Notes: generated from the letters alone by a model not told the origin. 64,000 nucleotides of DNA from Paenibacillus sp. FSL M7-0420 (GCF_038002345.1 NZ_JBBOCJ010000001.1:7564001-7628000); one strand, 5' to 3'; positions 18,597 through 28,667 are shown, counted from the stretch's first letter. Translations and numbers: made by a program.

Positions 18597-19424
18597 TCAT
18601 CCCTTCACCGCCGAGCTGGCCACTCCTTCAATGATATATTTCTGGCCGAGCAGGAAGACGAGAATCATCGGGATGATCCCGGCGGTGGCGGCGGCCATCA
18701 TGCCGTTGTAATCGACATTGTTCTCCAGGATGAAGTTCTGCAGCCCGAGCGGCACGGTGAACAGATCCTGGTCAATCAGGAAGACGAGCGCGTTCTCATA
18801 GTCATTCCAGTGCCAGGAGAAGTCGATAATTGCCAGTGTCGCCAGCGAGGGCTTGGCCATCGGCAGGATGATCCGCGAGAAGATGCGGAAATGGCCGGCA
18901 CCGTCGATGAAGGCGGCCTCCGAGATTTCATGAGGCACGGAGAGGAAGAACTGCCGCATCATGAATACGCCGAAGATGGTGAACATGCCGGGCAGAATCA
19001 GCGCCCAGTGGGTGTTATAGATGCCGGCCCAGTCGAACATGATGAACTTGGGCACGAACAGCACCTGCGGAGGAACCATCATCATGGACAGGTAGACCAG
19101 GAACATCGTATTGCGCCCCTTGAATTCAATCCGGGCAAAGCCGTAGGCCGCCAAGGCGGACAGGGAGACCGCACCGATGGTACTCAGCACAGCGACTTTA
19201 AGGGAATTCAGATAATAAGGCACGAAGCTGCCCTGGCCGGACCAGACTTTGATATGATGGCTCCAGTTGAAGTGGTCCGGAATCCACTGGATCGGATAGC
19301 GGAATACCTCTGCCGGGGTCTTGAAGGAGGTGCTGATCATCCAGAGGAAGGGCACAATCATGACGATGCTGAAGAACAGCATGATTAGGGTGGTGATGCT
19401 TTTGGTAACGATGGCTTTATTCAT
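18597..19424 (-). CDS. Sugar ABC transporter permease (MalG-type)
   Basis: Membrane subunit of 275 residues. MMVPPQVLFVPKFIMF, the EAA loop EAAFIDGAGHFR followed by IILPMAKP, and the C-terminal GQKYIIEGVASSAVKG mark the carbohydrate uptake CUT1 group. ATG follows AAGGAG and lies 12 bp after the partner permease's stop. It is last in a minus-strand system whose other parts are the binding protein at 23775-25094 and a two-component system between them. Confidence 0.92.
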   Translation of the reverse strand: MNKAIVTKSITTLIMLFFSIVMIVPFLWMISTSFKTPAEVFRYPIQWIPDHFNWSHHIKVWSGQGSFVPYYLNSLKVAVLSTIGAVSLSALAAYGFARIEFKGRNTMFLVYLSMMMVPPQVLFVPKFIMFDWAGIYNTHWALILPGMFTIFGVFMMRQFFLSVPHEISEAAFIDGAGHFRIFSRIILPMAKPSLATLAIIDFSWHWNDYENALVFLIDQDLFTVPLGLQNFILENNVDYNGMMAAATAGIIPMILVFLLGQKYIIEGVASSAVKG

Positions 19425-19436
19425 ATTCTCAGCTCC

Positions 19437-20318
19437 TTAGTAGTGAACCCAGCGTTTCTGGCCCAGCCATTGAACCACGGTGAAGATCAGAATGATCAGG
19501 AACAGGGCCCAGGAGACCGCTGATGCATAGCCCATCTCGTAATAGCGGAAGGCATTCTGATAGATGAACAGGGATAATACGGTGGTGCTGTTCCCGGGTC
19601 CGCCCTGCGTAATCGCCTGGATGATGCCGAACTGCTTGATCGACATGATCAGCCCGGTAATCAGCAGCAGAAAAGTAGTGGGACTCACCAGCGGCCACAG
19701 AATGCTGCGGACCGTCTGCCACGTGCGGGCACCGTCGATAGTGGCTGCCTCCAGCAGCTCGCCGGACACCTCCTGCAAAGCGGCGAGATAGATAATCATG
19801 TTATAGCCGAGCATGAACCAGATCCAGATGATATCAATCGCATACATGGACGTATCCATCGTGGACAGCCAGCCGGGAGGATTCTCGATGCCCAGGGAGC
19901 GGAGAATGCCGTTGACCGGCCCGTTATTCGGGTGGAACAGCAGCATCCAGACGAAGGCTACGGCTACGCCGCTGGTAATGTAAGGCATGAAGTACAGGGC
20001 GCGCAGCAGCTTTTTGAGATAGACGGAACGGTTCAGAATGACAGCCACCAGGAATGCCAGCCCAATGGATACAGGAACAGAGAGCAGGAACAGCAACGTG
20101 TTCTTGATGGCAATATAGAAGACCTCATCCCCCAGCATCCGCCGGATATTGGCCAGCCCGATGAACTTGGTATTAGGACTCATAAACTTGTAATCTGTAA
20201 ACATGAGATAGAACGAATACATCGCCGGTATGATAAAAAACAGCATCACGCCAATCATATTGGGCCCGATAAACAGATAGCCCAGCAGCTGCTGGCGTCG
20301 CATCCAGGTTGCCTTCAC
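19437..20318 (-). CDS. Sugar ABC transporter permease (MalF/UgpA-type)
   Basis: Partner membrane subunit, 293 residues. LLGYLFIGPNMIGVMLFFIIP at the N-terminus, the MPYITSGVAVAFVWMLLF helix, the EAA loop EAATIDGARTWQ and TQGGPGNSTTVLSLFIY are family hallmarks. GTG start follows AGGAG with ten bases between. A terminator at 20483-20512 separates it from the response regulator gene upstream, so the permeases likely have their own promoter in the 228-bp gap. No promoter there was clear enough to report. Confidence 0.92.
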   Translation of the reverse strand: MKATWMRRQQLLGYLFIGPNMIGVMLFFIIPAMYSFYLMFTDYKFMSPNTKFIGLANIRRMLGDEVFYIAIKNTLLFLLSVPVSIGLAFLVAVILNRSVYLKKLLRALYFMPYITSGVAVAFVWMLLFHPNNGPVNGILRSLGIENPPGWLSTMDTSMYAIDIIWIWFMLGYNMIIYLAALQEVSGELLEAATIDGARTWQTVRSILWPLVSPTTFLLLITGLIMSIKQFGIIQAITQGGPGNSTTVLSLFIYQNAFRYYEMGYASAVSWALFLIILIFTVVQWLGQKRWVHY

Positions 20319-20482
20319 AATAGCCCCACTCCTTTAGGTCTTGTAAGTACATTACAAGCATAGCAAGCGCCCTTCCGGGCGATAAGGAACAAAACCACCC
20401 ACTTCATGGCACAGAAATATACAATTGTGCAGGCAGCGGGGGGGTGTATCGGTCTTAGTTATGTTCTATCCGTGTTCAGGCC

Positions 20483-20512
20483 AAAAAGCGGCATTCCCGG
20501 AGGGAACGCCGC
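20483..20512 (-). terminator. Rho-independent terminator of the kinase/regulator pair
   Basis: GCGGCATTCCC and GGGAACGCCGC (one mismatch) with a GGA loop, then TTTTT on the minus strand, about 35 bp past the response regulator stop. Confidence 0.85.
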
Positions 20513-20546
20513 TGCAGCGGTATGGCTATGAGACTGTATAAGCAGG

Positions 20547-21347
20547 CTAAAGGCTTAGTGTGTCCTGCTTCTCCCGCAAATTGTGCCGGTACTGGCTGGG
20601 CGTCTGCGCGGTCAGGCGCTTGAAGATCTTGATGAAGTAGTTATCGCTCACGAAGCCGACCCGATTGCCGATCTCATAGACCGGCAGGTCGGAGCCGGTC
20701 AGTAGCCGGATCGCCTGATCTACCCGTACACGGTGCAGATAGTGGATGAGGGTGTGGCCGGTTTTCTTTTTGAAGAGGGTGCTGACATAATTCTCGGCCA
20801 TCATGACATACTGGGACATCGACTTCACGGTAATATCCTCAGCGTAGTGTTCATGCAGATAGTGCAGGATCTTCTGAATCTCCGGGTGGCTCGTAATCTC
20901 CTCATGGGCCGGGGGTTGCGGGGAAGCAGCAGCGGATGGTAGCGCGTTCCCCGTGCGGTTGTCCTGGTTCTTCTCCAGCTCGCCGCTGATCTTGCGCAGG
21001 GTGTCCCGGAGGGAATTCACGCTCATCGACAGCTTCAGAATATAATTGGACGCCCCGTATTCCATGGCCTGCCGCACATTCTCGAAGTCATTCATGCAGG
21101 TCAGCATGACGAAGCGGGAATCAATTCCCTCCTCACGGGTTCTGCGCAGCAGCTCGACGCCATCCATCTCCGGCATGACGATATCCGAAATCACCAGATC
21201 TGGCGCATCCTCGCGGATCATCTCCAGCGCTTCTGCCCCGTTGCCCGCTTCTCCGCTGACCATGAAGCCGAGCTCTTCCCAGGCGATAATCTCGCGCACA
21301 CTTTCCCGTACGAATACCTCATCCTCCACCAGCAGTACCTTCCACAT
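20547..21347 (-). CDS. Response regulator with AraC output domain (YesN-like)
   Basis: 266 residues: an N-terminal receiver with acidic pocket E8/D9, phospho-acceptor D55 in DLVISDIVMP and the conserved lysine in YILKLS, then a short linker. A C-terminal AraC domain carries two helix-turn-helix motifs (SMSQYVMMAENYVSTLFKKK and IGNRVGFVSDNYFIKIFKR). It is expected to be phosphorylated by the adjacent kinase and to activate the neighbouring sugar transporter genes. ATG follows GGGAGGG. It begins 24 bp after the kinase stop. Confidence 0.93.
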   Translation of the reverse strand: MWKVLLVEDEVFVRESVREIIAWEELGFMVSGEAGNGAEALEMIREDAPDLVISDIVMPEMDGVELLRRTREEGIDSRFVMLTCMNDFENVRQAMEYGASNYILKLSMSVNSLRDTLRKISGELEKNQDNRTGNALPSAAASPQPPAHEEITSHPEIQKILHYLHEHYAEDITVKSMSQYVMMAENYVSTLFKKKTGHTLIHYLHRVRVDQAIRLLTGSDLPVYEIGNRVGFVSDNYFIKIFKRLTAQTPSQYRHNLREKQDTLSL

Positions 21348-21371
21348 GTATAATCCCTCCCGTAGTTATGC

Positions 21372-23144
21372 TTAAGCCGGATGTTCGTTGCCGTATGGTG
21401 TGGACATTAACAGCGGCATGGTCAAGCGGACCGTAACACCTTCGCCGCTGGAGAGCACTTCAAGCTGTCCTTCTTCCCGGAAAAGCAGCCGCAGCCGCTC
21501 CTGAATATTACTCAGTCCGATGCCCGGACGCTTGCGCGGAGCCTTGGTGCCGCCGGTCTGCTCCATGCCTACGCCATTGTCCCTGATCTCGATAATCAGA
21601 CGGTGCTCTTCGCGGCGGACGTTCAGCTCAATCAGGCCATGGCCGGGCAGCCTGCTGATTCCGTGAATGATGGCGTTCTCCACCAGCGGCTGGAGGCTGA
21701 GCTTCGGCACCAGAGCATACAGAATGTCCTCGTCATACGTGAAGGTACAGTCGAATTTGTGCGCATAACGGACCTGCTGAATATGGACATAGGCTTCTAC
21801 AAGCTCGATTTCATCCTTGAGATGGATCAGATCCTTATCGGTGTTCAGACTGGCCTCCAGCAGCTTGCCGAGCGACAGGGTCATGTTGGTAATGTCTTCA
21901 TTCTGCTCGCGGATGGCGATCCATTTGATCGTATTCAGCGTGTTCAGCAGGAAGTGGGGATTCGTCTGGGCCAGCAGCATCTGAAAATGCACCGCCTCCT
22001 TCTGGCGCTCCTCCGCCTTCAGCTTCTGGATCAGCAGGTTGGTGTCGTCAAGCATCGTATTGAAGGTCCGGGTCAGCTCAAGAATCTCGCCGCTGAACTT
22101 ATGCTCCGGCAGGCGGATTTTCAGGTTCTTCTGCACCGCCGCCTTCATCTTGTTCTGCAGATGGGACAAGGGCCGGGTTATGGTCGTAGCAATCACGAAG
22201 GTCATCATCAGGAAGATGCTCGTCAGCACCAGGAACGTAAGGAAGTATTGCTGCTTCAGCCCCTCGATCTCCGCGAACAGCACCGACAGCGGAATCCGGT
22301 TGACGATATACCAGTCCAGCGATTCCACATAGATATAATTAATCAGGGCGTTCGAGTCTTTATCGATAAAATACTGCTGTCCCGGCTGCCCGGCAAAGCC
22401 CTCCTTCACCTTCTCGGATAATTGGCTGCCCGGAACCGACTGGGAGATATCCTCGCCAGAACGGGTAATCAGGAAATACTGCTGCTCCAGATCGGACTGC
22501 TTGTGGATGGAGCGCAGCCAGTACGTATAATCAATGCTGATCCGGGCCATGCCGTACGGCTGGTTCCGGGCATCCTCCAGATAAGCGTATAAGGATAGAA
22601 GATAGGCGCTGGTAGAGACATCACGCAGAACGTAGTTGGCATCATTGGGCACCCAGTGATAGGAGTTGTTATCCATCTGCTTCCGGTCGAACCCCGAATT
22701 GGCCCGCAGTTTGGAGTATACCAGTGAATCCTTGGGCGGATATGAGGTGTATGCGCTTTCAGATAAGTCCAGAATCATGAAGTAGACCGAAGGATTATAC
22801 AGGAAGAAGCTGTTGTTCAGATTCTTGAAAATATTCTCCATCAGCCGCTTGTTCTCCAGCTCATTACGCTGCTCAGGATGGAGCAGCACGGACTTCACGG
22901 TGTCATCCTGCTTCAGGAACAGCAGCGTTTTGAAGGCGATGCTGATCTGATCCTCCAGTGTGCGGTACATCTGCTCCAGCTGATAGTGGCTCTGCTGGCT
23001 GATTTTCTTCTGGACCAGCGTCTCAATGCGCTGATAGTTATAGATATTCAGTGCGCCGAACGGCAGCAGAATTAGGCACACAAAGGCGGTGAACAGGCGG
23101 TATTTCAACTTCTGGGGAACCAGCATACGCAGCAGCTGTGACAC
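21372..23144 (-). CDS. Sensor histidine kinase (YesM-like)
   Basis: 590-residue membrane kinase. Transmembrane helices are at about 17-35 and 299-321 with an extracytoplasmic sensor between. A HAMP linker follows (TITRPLSHLQ), then a His_kinase domain with phospho-acceptor H397 in TNPHFLLNTLNT. The ATPase part has LSLQPLVENAIIHG (N box) and IRDNGVGM (G1 box). The PHFLLNT form is typical of the LytS/YesM class. GTG start lies nine bases after GGAGG. It is upstream of its regulator and between the binding protein and permease genes, consistent with sensing sugar through the binding protein. Confidence 0.93.
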   Translation of the reverse strand: MSQLLRMLVPQKLKYRLFTAFVCLILLPFGALNIYNYQRIETLVQKKISQQSHYQLEQMYRTLEDQISIAFKTLLFLKQDDTVKSVLLHPEQRNELENKRLMENIFKNLNNSFFLYNPSVYFMILDLSESAYTSYPPKDSLVYSKLRANSGFDRKQMDNNSYHWVPNDANYVLRDVSTSAYLLSLYAYLEDARNQPYGMARISIDYTYWLRSIHKQSDLEQQYFLITRSGEDISQSVPGSQLSEKVKEGFAGQPGQQYFIDKDSNALINYIYVESLDWYIVNRIPLSVLFAEIEGLKQQYFLTFLVLTSIFLMMTFVIATTITRPLSHLQNKMKAAVQKNLKIRLPEHKFSGEILELTRTFNTMLDDTNLLIQKLKAEERQKEAVHFQMLLAQTNPHFLLNTLNTIKWIAIREQNEDITNMTLSLGKLLEASLNTDKDLIHLKDEIELVEAYVHIQQVRYAHKFDCTFTYDEDILYALVPKLSLQPLVENAIIHGISRLPGHGLIELNVRREEHRLIIEIRDNGVGMEQTGGTKAPRKRPGIGLSNIQERLRLLFREEGQLEVLSSGEGVTVRLTMPLLMSTPYGNEHPA

Positions 23145-23439
23145 AGGGAAGCACCTCCAAGCCTGACTGAACCTGCCCGTTCCGGGTCGGTTGATATGCT
23201 AGATTATAGCATAATCCCTCCGCCGGATTGGCGATATTTCAAATTGCATGGTTTTGTTCCAGTTGGCACGGGGGCAGGGAAGAAATGCATAGATTTGTTC
23301 TATCCGGGCTGCTTGACAGCGGGACAAGGCGGATGGATAGTTATCCGCCCCGCATGGTCAAGGACCCGATGGAGTATGCAGGGGTATTTCTCGGCCAAAA
23401 TCCTCGTGCCCACTGATACTAACCCCCTATGTTTGTGGA

Positions 23440-23630
23440 CCGACGGACTCAGGTGCTCTTATTTGCCGAAAAGACCAACTTTATGCCGGCAGGCGGACTG
23501 AGAGGCCTTTATATCACTCCAGGTAGCCGGAAATGAAGGGGAAAATGGTAGTTAAGCGCATCTGAGTCCGCATAGTCTCCAGAATAGCCGGATTTGCCCA
23601 AATAAGCGCATCCAAGTCCGCAAGAACACG
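23440..23630. repeat. Array D: AAGCGCATCnnAGTCCGCA repeats
   Basis: Two direct copies, AAGCGCATCTGAGTCCGCA at 23554 and AAGCGCATCCAAGTCCGCA at 23604, are 50 bp apart. One inverted copy (GGACTCAGGTGCTCTTATT) lies near 23446. They lie within the 630-bp gap between the binding-protein gene and the kinase gene. Apart from this array and the terminator at 23695, nothing else is evident in the gap. Confidence 0.65.
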
Positions 23631-23694
23631 GCTGGAGCTTGCCGCGTTCATTCAAGGCTTAGTCTGTTCCTGATAGGGTAAGACAAAAGAAAGA

Positions 23695-23723
23695 GAGGCG
23701 CCATGATTCCCATGGCAAGCCTC
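23695..23723 (-). terminator. Terminator-like hairpin after the binding-protein gene
   Basis: GAGGCgCCATG pairs with CATGGcaaGCCTC, followed on the minus strand by CTTTCTTTT, about 50 bp past the stop of the binding-protein gene. Confidence 0.7.
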
Positions 23724-23774
23724 CTGTATGATGCACGATATCTCTCCATTTCTTCTCTGTCCTCACCTTCGCCG

Positions 23775-25094
23775 CTACTTCTTCTGCTTCAAATACTCAT
23801 TATGGCGGGCTGCCATGGCCTGCACGGTCTGGTCGAGCGGCTGCGAGCCGAGGAAATATTTCTCATACTCCTGTGAACGCAGGTCCATCACCTCTTGCGG
23901 CAGGCTGCGGACATAGGTGGGTGTCTTGTTATCGAACATGACGTACATCAGGGAGTCCAGATCGTAGGAGTCACTTTTGTCGCCGATGAGGCTCTTGAGC
24001 GCATCCTCCTGCTTGGCATCCTTGGAGGCCGGGAGTCTTCCGCCCGCAGCCATCGGGGACATGCCGCCATCGGAATACCACTTCAGGAACTCCCAGGCCG
24101 CTTCCTGCTTTTTGGACTTGGCGTTGATGGAGATGTAATCGCCGAGGCCCCCGCGTGTCACGTAATCACTGGCGGATTCAGCAAGCCGGGGTACCGGAGC
24201 GAAAGCGATTTTGAAATCACGCGGGAAGTCGGTGAAGTTATTCGAGCTGCGCAGCAGCCACGCCCCGATATTGAGCATCGGCACCTCTCCGCTGAGGAAG
24301 ACCTGCTCCACCGGCATCTTGGAAGTCAATTGCTCGCCGAGCGGCGGTGTGGTCTTCTCCTCCTGCATCATTCCGTTCAGCGTCTCCAGCCATTGTCTGA
24401 CCAGCGGATGATCGAGATTGGAGGTGCCGTCCGGCTTGGTGTAGCCCTCCTGGGACAGCACGGAGTCGATGGGGTCCACGAAGGGCTCCATATTTTGAAT
24501 AAAACCGTACGAATCGCCGCTCTTCAGCTTCTTCGCATACTCACGCAGCTCATTCCAGGTCCATTCCTTCGGAACCGGCAGGTTGGCCTTATCGAGGGCG
24601 TCCTTGTTCAGGGCGATGAAGAACGGGCTTTTGGTCGTCGGAACGCCGTAGAACTTGCCGTCAATTTTCCAGCTCGCGGTGTCTGCGCCCATCTTCTCTT
24701 CAATGTTGTAATCGGTGAAGCCGCTGAGGTCCAAGGCCAGTCCCGATTCCACCCGCTTGGCGGCATGAGAAATCGTATAGTTCACGAACAAATCCACATC
24801 CTGGCCGGTAATCATCGCCGTGTCCAGCTTCAGATTGCCGTCATCATCATTGACATAGCGCACATATTCCACCTGAATATCGGGGTGCTCCTTGTTCCAG
24901 TTGTCCACGACCTGCTGCGGACCGGATTCCGGCGGGACACCGCCCCACATTTTGAGCGTTACCGGTGTATTTTTACCTGTGGCAGAGCTTCCATTGTCCG
25001 CTGAAGACGAATTACTGCTGTTCCCGCAGCCTGCGGCCAGGCCCATGACCAGAACGAGTGAAGTGATTCCGGCGATAACACGGCTCTTATTCAA
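23775..25094 (-). CDS. ABC transporter sugar-binding lipoprotein
   Basis: Family 1 solute-binding protein of 439 residues. It has a signal peptide with lipobox GLAAGC, followed by a serine/asparagine linker. The mature part starts VTLKMWGGVPPE, with the VVDNWNKEHPDIQVEYV segment typical of CUT1 binding proteins. TTG at 25094 is chosen because GGGAGG lies nine bases before it and the signal peptide then begins MNKSRVIAG. It should feed the two permeases at 18597-20318, although a terminator, array D and the two-component genes lie between. The sugar is unknown. Confidence 0.9.
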   Translation of the reverse strand: MNKSRVIAGITSLVLVMGLAAGCGNSSNSSSADNGSSATGKNTPVTLKMWGGVPPESGPQQVVDNWNKEHPDIQVEYVRYVNDDDGNLKLDTAMITGQDVDLFVNYTISHAAKRVESGLALDLSGFTDYNIEEKMGADTASWKIDGKFYGVPTTKSPFFIALNKDALDKANLPVPKEWTWNELREYAKKLKSGDSYGFIQNMEPFVDPIDSVLSQEGYTKPDGTSNLDHPLVRQWLETLNGMMQEEKTTPPLGEQLTSKMPVEQVFLSGEVPMLNIGAWLLRSSNNFTDFPRDFKIAFAPVPRLAESASDYVTRGGLGDYISINAKSKKQEAAWEFLKWYSDGGMSPMAAGGRLPASKDAKQEDALKSLIGDKSDSYDLDSLMYVMFDNKTPTYVRSLPQEVMDLRSQEYEKYFLGSQPLDQTVQAMAARHNEYLKQKK

Positions 25095-25405
25095 AAGCGA
25101 CAACCTCCCTATGTGTACTGTATAAGCTTGCAACTCAAGAATAGCAGATGGCCGGGAGCGTCAGAAGGAACAAAAAACAGGAGAATATGGAACATAACTT
25201 TACATTCTCTTTCCTGATAATGGCCAGAGCGGTTATAGTGCAGGGAAACGTTCTATTCGAAAGGAGCGGTTGCGGCGCTTCAAGCCCATTGTGTAAAAAC
25301 ACAATCATGTCAGATCCTGTTTTTCTTTTTACCCAAAATGCAGCTGAAAATCATATGTTATGATTCTTTACATAAGAGAACCCTACCTGACAGGAGCGAT
25401 GAAAG
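25095..25405. other. Divergent intergenic region, binding protein / ald
   Basis: 311 bp, AT-rich, separating two divergent genes and so holding promoters for both. No -35/-10 pair was convincing. A cre-like stretch (AGGGAAACGTTCTAT at 25242) matches the CcpA consensus with two mismatches at conserved places and is only a weak lead. Confidence 0.3.
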
Positions 25406-26539
25406 ATGATTATTGGCGTACCGAAAGAGATCAAAAACAACGAAAACCGCGTAGCGATTACCCCTGCGGGTGTGGTAAGTCTAAGCGCAGAAGGCCATAA
25501 GGTGCTTGTTGAGGCCGGAGCGGGTGCGGGCAGCGGCTTCCTGGACGAAGAGTACGCTGCAGCTGGTGCGGAATTGGTTGCAGAAGCCGCCGCAGTGTGG
25601 GCCGCCGCTGAAATGGTAATGAAGGTGAAAGAACCGCTGAGCAGTGAATACGGCTACTTCCGCCCTGGGCTTATCCTCTTCACGTATCTGCATCTGGCTC
25701 CAGAGCCGGCCCTGGCTGCCGCCCTTAAGGACAAAGGCGTATTCGCCATCGGCTATGAGACTGTAGTGGATGGCCGCACCCTGCCGCTGCTCACTCCGAT
25801 GAGCGAGGTAGCCGGACGGATGGCAGTTCAGCTCGGTGCCCAGTTCCTGCAAAAGAACTACGGCGGACAGGGCATCCTGCTCTCCGGGGTTCCCGGCGTA
25901 AGCCGTGGTAAGGTCAGCATCATCGGCGGCGGTGTGGTCGGTACCAATGCAGCGAAGATGGCCATCGGGCTTGGCGCTGAGGTAACTATTATCGACCTGA
26001 GCGCAGACCGGCTCCGCCAGCTTGACGATATTTTCGGTGCCCAGATCAGCACCTTGATCTCTAATCCGTATAACATCGCTAAGGCGGTTGCTGACGCGGA
26101 TCTGCTGGTAGGGGCTGTACTGATTCCAGGCGCGAAGGCACCTAAGCTGGTAACGGAAGCAATGGTGCAGACGATGAAGCCGGGCTCCGTCATTGTCGAT
26201 GTGGCGATTGACCAGGGCGGGATTGTGGAGACGATTGACCGGGTGACCACGCATGACAACCCTGTCTTCGAGAAGCATGGGGTCCTGCACTATTCGGTCG
26301 CCAACATGCCAGGTGCAGTCGCCAAAACCTCGACCATCGCCCTAACCAACGTCACCGTTCCTTACGCGCTGCAAATTGCCAATAAAGGCGTATTCCAGGC
26401 GATCGAAGATGATGCCGGTCTAAAGAGCGGCGTCAACGTAGCCAACGGCAAAATCACCTGTCAGGCCGTCGCCGAAGCGCTTGGAGAAGAATACTTCACG
26501 GTTGAGGCCGCTGTAGAGCAGGAGTTCACGCTGATCTAA
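25406..26539 (+). CDS. ald: Alanine dehydrogenase
   Basis: NAD-dependent oxidative deamination of L-alanine to pyruvate and ammonium; in related bacilli it is needed for alanine use and normal sporulation. The 377-residue protein keeps the catalytic set in family numbering: R15 (ENRVAITP), K75 (KVKEP), H96 (TYLHLAPE) and D269 (VAIDQGG). The Rossmann motif [10 protein letters not shown] is also present. ATG follows AGGAGCGATGAAAG. A PucR-type regulator lies 350 bp downstream. Confidence 0.96.
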   Translation: MIIGVPKEIKNNENRVAITPAGVVSLSAEGHKVLVEAGAGAGSGFLDEEYAAAGAELVAEAAAVWAAAEMVMKVKEPLSSEYGYFRPGLILFTYLHLAPEPALAAALKDKGVFAIGYETVVDGRTLPLLTPMSEVAGRMAVQLGAQFLQKNYGGQGILLSGVPGVSRGKVSIIGGGVVGTNAAKMAIGLGAEVTIIDLSADRLRQLDDIFGAQISTLISNPYNIAKAVADADLLVGAVLIPGAKAPKLVTEAMVQTMKPGSVIVDVAIDQGGIVETIDRVTTHDNPVFEKHGVLHYSVANMPGAVAKTSTIALTNVTVPYALQIANKGVFQAIEDDAGLKSGVNVANGKITCQAVAEALGEEYFTVEAAVEQEFTLI

Positions 26540-26626
26540 TTTGCGGCGGGGGAGTAAACAGAAGAATGTGTGTCAGAGTCCGGTGAGCAATCACTGGGCT
26601 TTTTTTTGGCGAGTGGACCAGGCGGA

Positions 26627-26720
26627 TGTAGGCGAAAAACCGAACATATTGGGCTGGAGCGAGGCTAGAGAGCTAAATGTAGGCGAAAACCGAACACAAT
26701 GGGCTGGCGGGGGTCGAGCG
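26627..26720. repeat. Array E: two TGTAGGCG-AAAA(A)-CCGAACA cores, 51 bp apart
   Basis: Cores at 26627 and 26678, each followed by TATTGGGCTGG or CAATGGGCTGG. They occupy the 348-bp gap between ald and the PucR-type gene. They are close in sequence to the cores at 9178-9331, 42417 and 54842. Confidence 0.85.
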
Positions 26721-26887
26721 CGTCTGACACCCGCCCCATGTAAGCTATCGCTCCACGTTATTTTGCTTTTGACGCAAATTCTTCATGATATGTCAGGTTT
26801 TCTACTGGAATCTGGTTTATTCCTATAGGCACGCGGCAGGCTGCGTACTATAATGTAATCACTTATTCTGCTATTCTTCAGGTTGGG

Positions 26888-28165
26888 GTGGGAACATTGG
26901 CACAATCAGAGCCGTCATTTGACCGTTTTTTTGACAGTATGGAGTCCCTGGCGGATACGCTCAGCGAATCGCTCCAGTCCCAGGTTACGATTGAGGACAG
27001 CAATCATCATGTGATCGGGTACAGCTCCCATCAGACGGAGAGTGATCCGGCACGAATCTCGACCATCATTGGCAAAAAGGTGCCCAGCACGGTCATTATC
27101 GGCCTGCGCAAAAAGGGAGTTATGCATGAGCTGGAGAGCAGCACGCATCCGATCCGCATCCCTGCGGTAATGGAGGTCGGGCTTGGCCCGCGGCTGGCCA
27201 TGTGCATCAAGCACCAGCAGGAGATTCTGGGCTATATCTGGGTGGTGGACCGGGGGAATCTCGCCGCAGGGCAGGCGGAGGAACTTGTGGAGAAGGCTGC
27301 CGGGATTGCCGGGCGGTATCTGCTGAAGCAGCGCGGATGGAAGACGAAGCAGGAGAAGGCCATGGAGGATTTCTTCTGGAAGCTGCTGACCTCGCATTAT
27401 GACAGCGAAGCGCATATCCGCCAGGAAGCGGAGGCCGGATCGGTGCTGCTGCCGGAGAACTATTACATTGGGGTGCTGGAGAGCAGCAGGCCGGTAGATG
27501 AGCATTTTCTGCAGCGTTTTCGCCGGGTAATGGACACCTTTACCGGGCAGCGGCTGCTGTTCCAGACCGCCGAGCAGAACCGGCTGATTATTCTTTTCTC
27601 CTTTATGTTTCCGGTGGAAGGGACCGGGCGTCTGTCTTCGTTCCTGCACAAGCTGCTAGGGGAGCTGGGCCAGAGCGAAGGCGGCAAGCTTACGGCAGGC
27701 TGCAGTCCTGAATATCGCGAATATACCTCGGCTGCTGAAGCATACCGCGAAGCGCTGCAGATTCTGGAGATGAAGAAGCTGCTGCCTTATCATACGCGTG
27801 AACTGCTGCTCTATGAAGAGATCGGGTTCTGGGCATACCTTCCGGCTATTCTGGAACAGAAACGGAGCCGCCCCCGCCGGAGCCCGCTGCTCTATCCTTT
27901 GAAGGAGCATGACCGTGAGCATAAGAGCGATTTGCTGAGAACCCTCGCTGTATACCTGTCGCTGGACGGCAATCTGAAGGCAGCGGCCGCTTTTCTGCAT
28001 ATTCATACCAATACCTTAATGTACCGCCTCAACAGGATCGCCGAGATTACAGGCCGGAGCCTCAAGGAGACCGACTACCGTACCTCCATCTACCTGGATC
28101 TTCTGACCGAGGAGACCGCGCAGGTAAATCTATGGTTCCAGGAGGCTTCCAGGTCAGGAGTGTAG
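26888..28165 (+). CDS. PucR-family transcriptional regulator, candidate AdeR equivalent
   Basis: 425-residue cytoplasmic regulator. The N-terminal 150 residues resemble a GAF-like sensor, the middle is the CdaR/GGDEF-like region, and the C-terminus is a PucR helix-turn-helix (LRTLAVYLSLDGNLKAAAAF, then HIHTNTLMYRLNRIAEITG). In B. subtilis the PucR-type AdeR lies next to ald and activates it, so the position after ald suggests the same job here. The start is uncertain: GTG 26888 keeps the longest frame, while TTG 26897 sits four bases after GGGGTGGG and may be the true start. Confidence 0.82.
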   Translation: MGTLAQSEPSFDRFFDSMESLADTLSESLQSQVTIEDSNHHVIGYSSHQTESDPARISTIIGKKVPSTVIIGLRKKGVMHELESSTHPIRIPAVMEVGLGPRLAMCIKHQQEILGYIWVVDRGNLAAGQAEELVEKAAGIAGRYLLKQRGWKTKQEKAMEDFFWKLLTSHYDSEAHIRQEAEAGSVLLPENYYIGVLESSRPVDEHFLQRFRRVMDTFTGQRLLFQTAEQNRLIILFSFMFPVEGTGRLSSFLHKLLGELGQSEGGKLTAGCSPEYREYTSAAEAYREALQILEMKKLLPYHTRELLLYEEIGFWAYLPAILEQKRSRPRRSPLLYPLKEHDREHKSDLLRTLAVYLSLDGNLKAAAAFLHIHTNTLMYRLNRIAEITGRSLKETDYRTSIYLDLLTEETAQVNLWFQEASRSGV

Positions 28166-28166
28166 C

Positions 28167-28565
28167 TTAATGTTTCCGGGCGATCCGAAACGCATTATTA
28201 GCCTGTTCAAAGCCGATCTGAGGATAGAACGATAGAGCTTCCTCGGAAGACAGCAGCACGATGGACACCTGATCTCCTAATGCCTCCTGAAGCAGCTGCA
28301 CCAGGTCTTTGCCTATATTCTGCTTCTGATACTCCTTAATGACGGCCAGATCCGACAGATAACAGCAGTAGCAATAGTCGGTGATGGCCCGTGCCAATCC
28401 TACCACCCGGTCGCCATCCCAGCAGCTAATTAGGATATCGGCTTGATCGATCATTTTCTCCATACGGTCTAAATCATTGTGAGGACGCTTAAGCCCTGAT
28501 AATCTAAACACCTCGGCCATTTGTTCAGGCAGCATTTTTTCGTTGACCTTAAATTCTAATGCCAT
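28167..28565 (-). CDS. GNAT-family N-acetyltransferase
   Basis: Small acetyltransferase of 132 residues. Strand beta-4 YLSDLAVIKEYQKQNIGKDL carries the acetyl-CoA loop Q-x-x-x-I-G-K, a variant of the usual Q/R-x-x-G-x-G/A. The C-terminal segment ALSFYPQIGFEQANNAFRI is the usual GNAT ending. The acceptor (small amine or protein) is unknown. ATG follows AAAAGGAG. It is convergent with the PucR-type gene, one base separating the two stop codons. Confidence 0.85.
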   Translation of the reverse strand: MALEFKVNEKMLPEQMAEVFRLSGLKRPHNDLDRMEKMIDQADILISCWDGDRVVGLARAITDYCYCCYLSDLAVIKEYQKQNIGKDLVQLLQEALGDQVSIVLLSSEEALSFYPQIGFEQANNAFRIARKH

Positions 28566-28667
28566 AATGATTCTCCTTTTACATTCATTTTTATTATTCT
28601 AAGCTATAAATGAGCACCATTGGATAAAGAATACTCTTGCATCGTCTATAACTAAGTGGAGGTTTCT

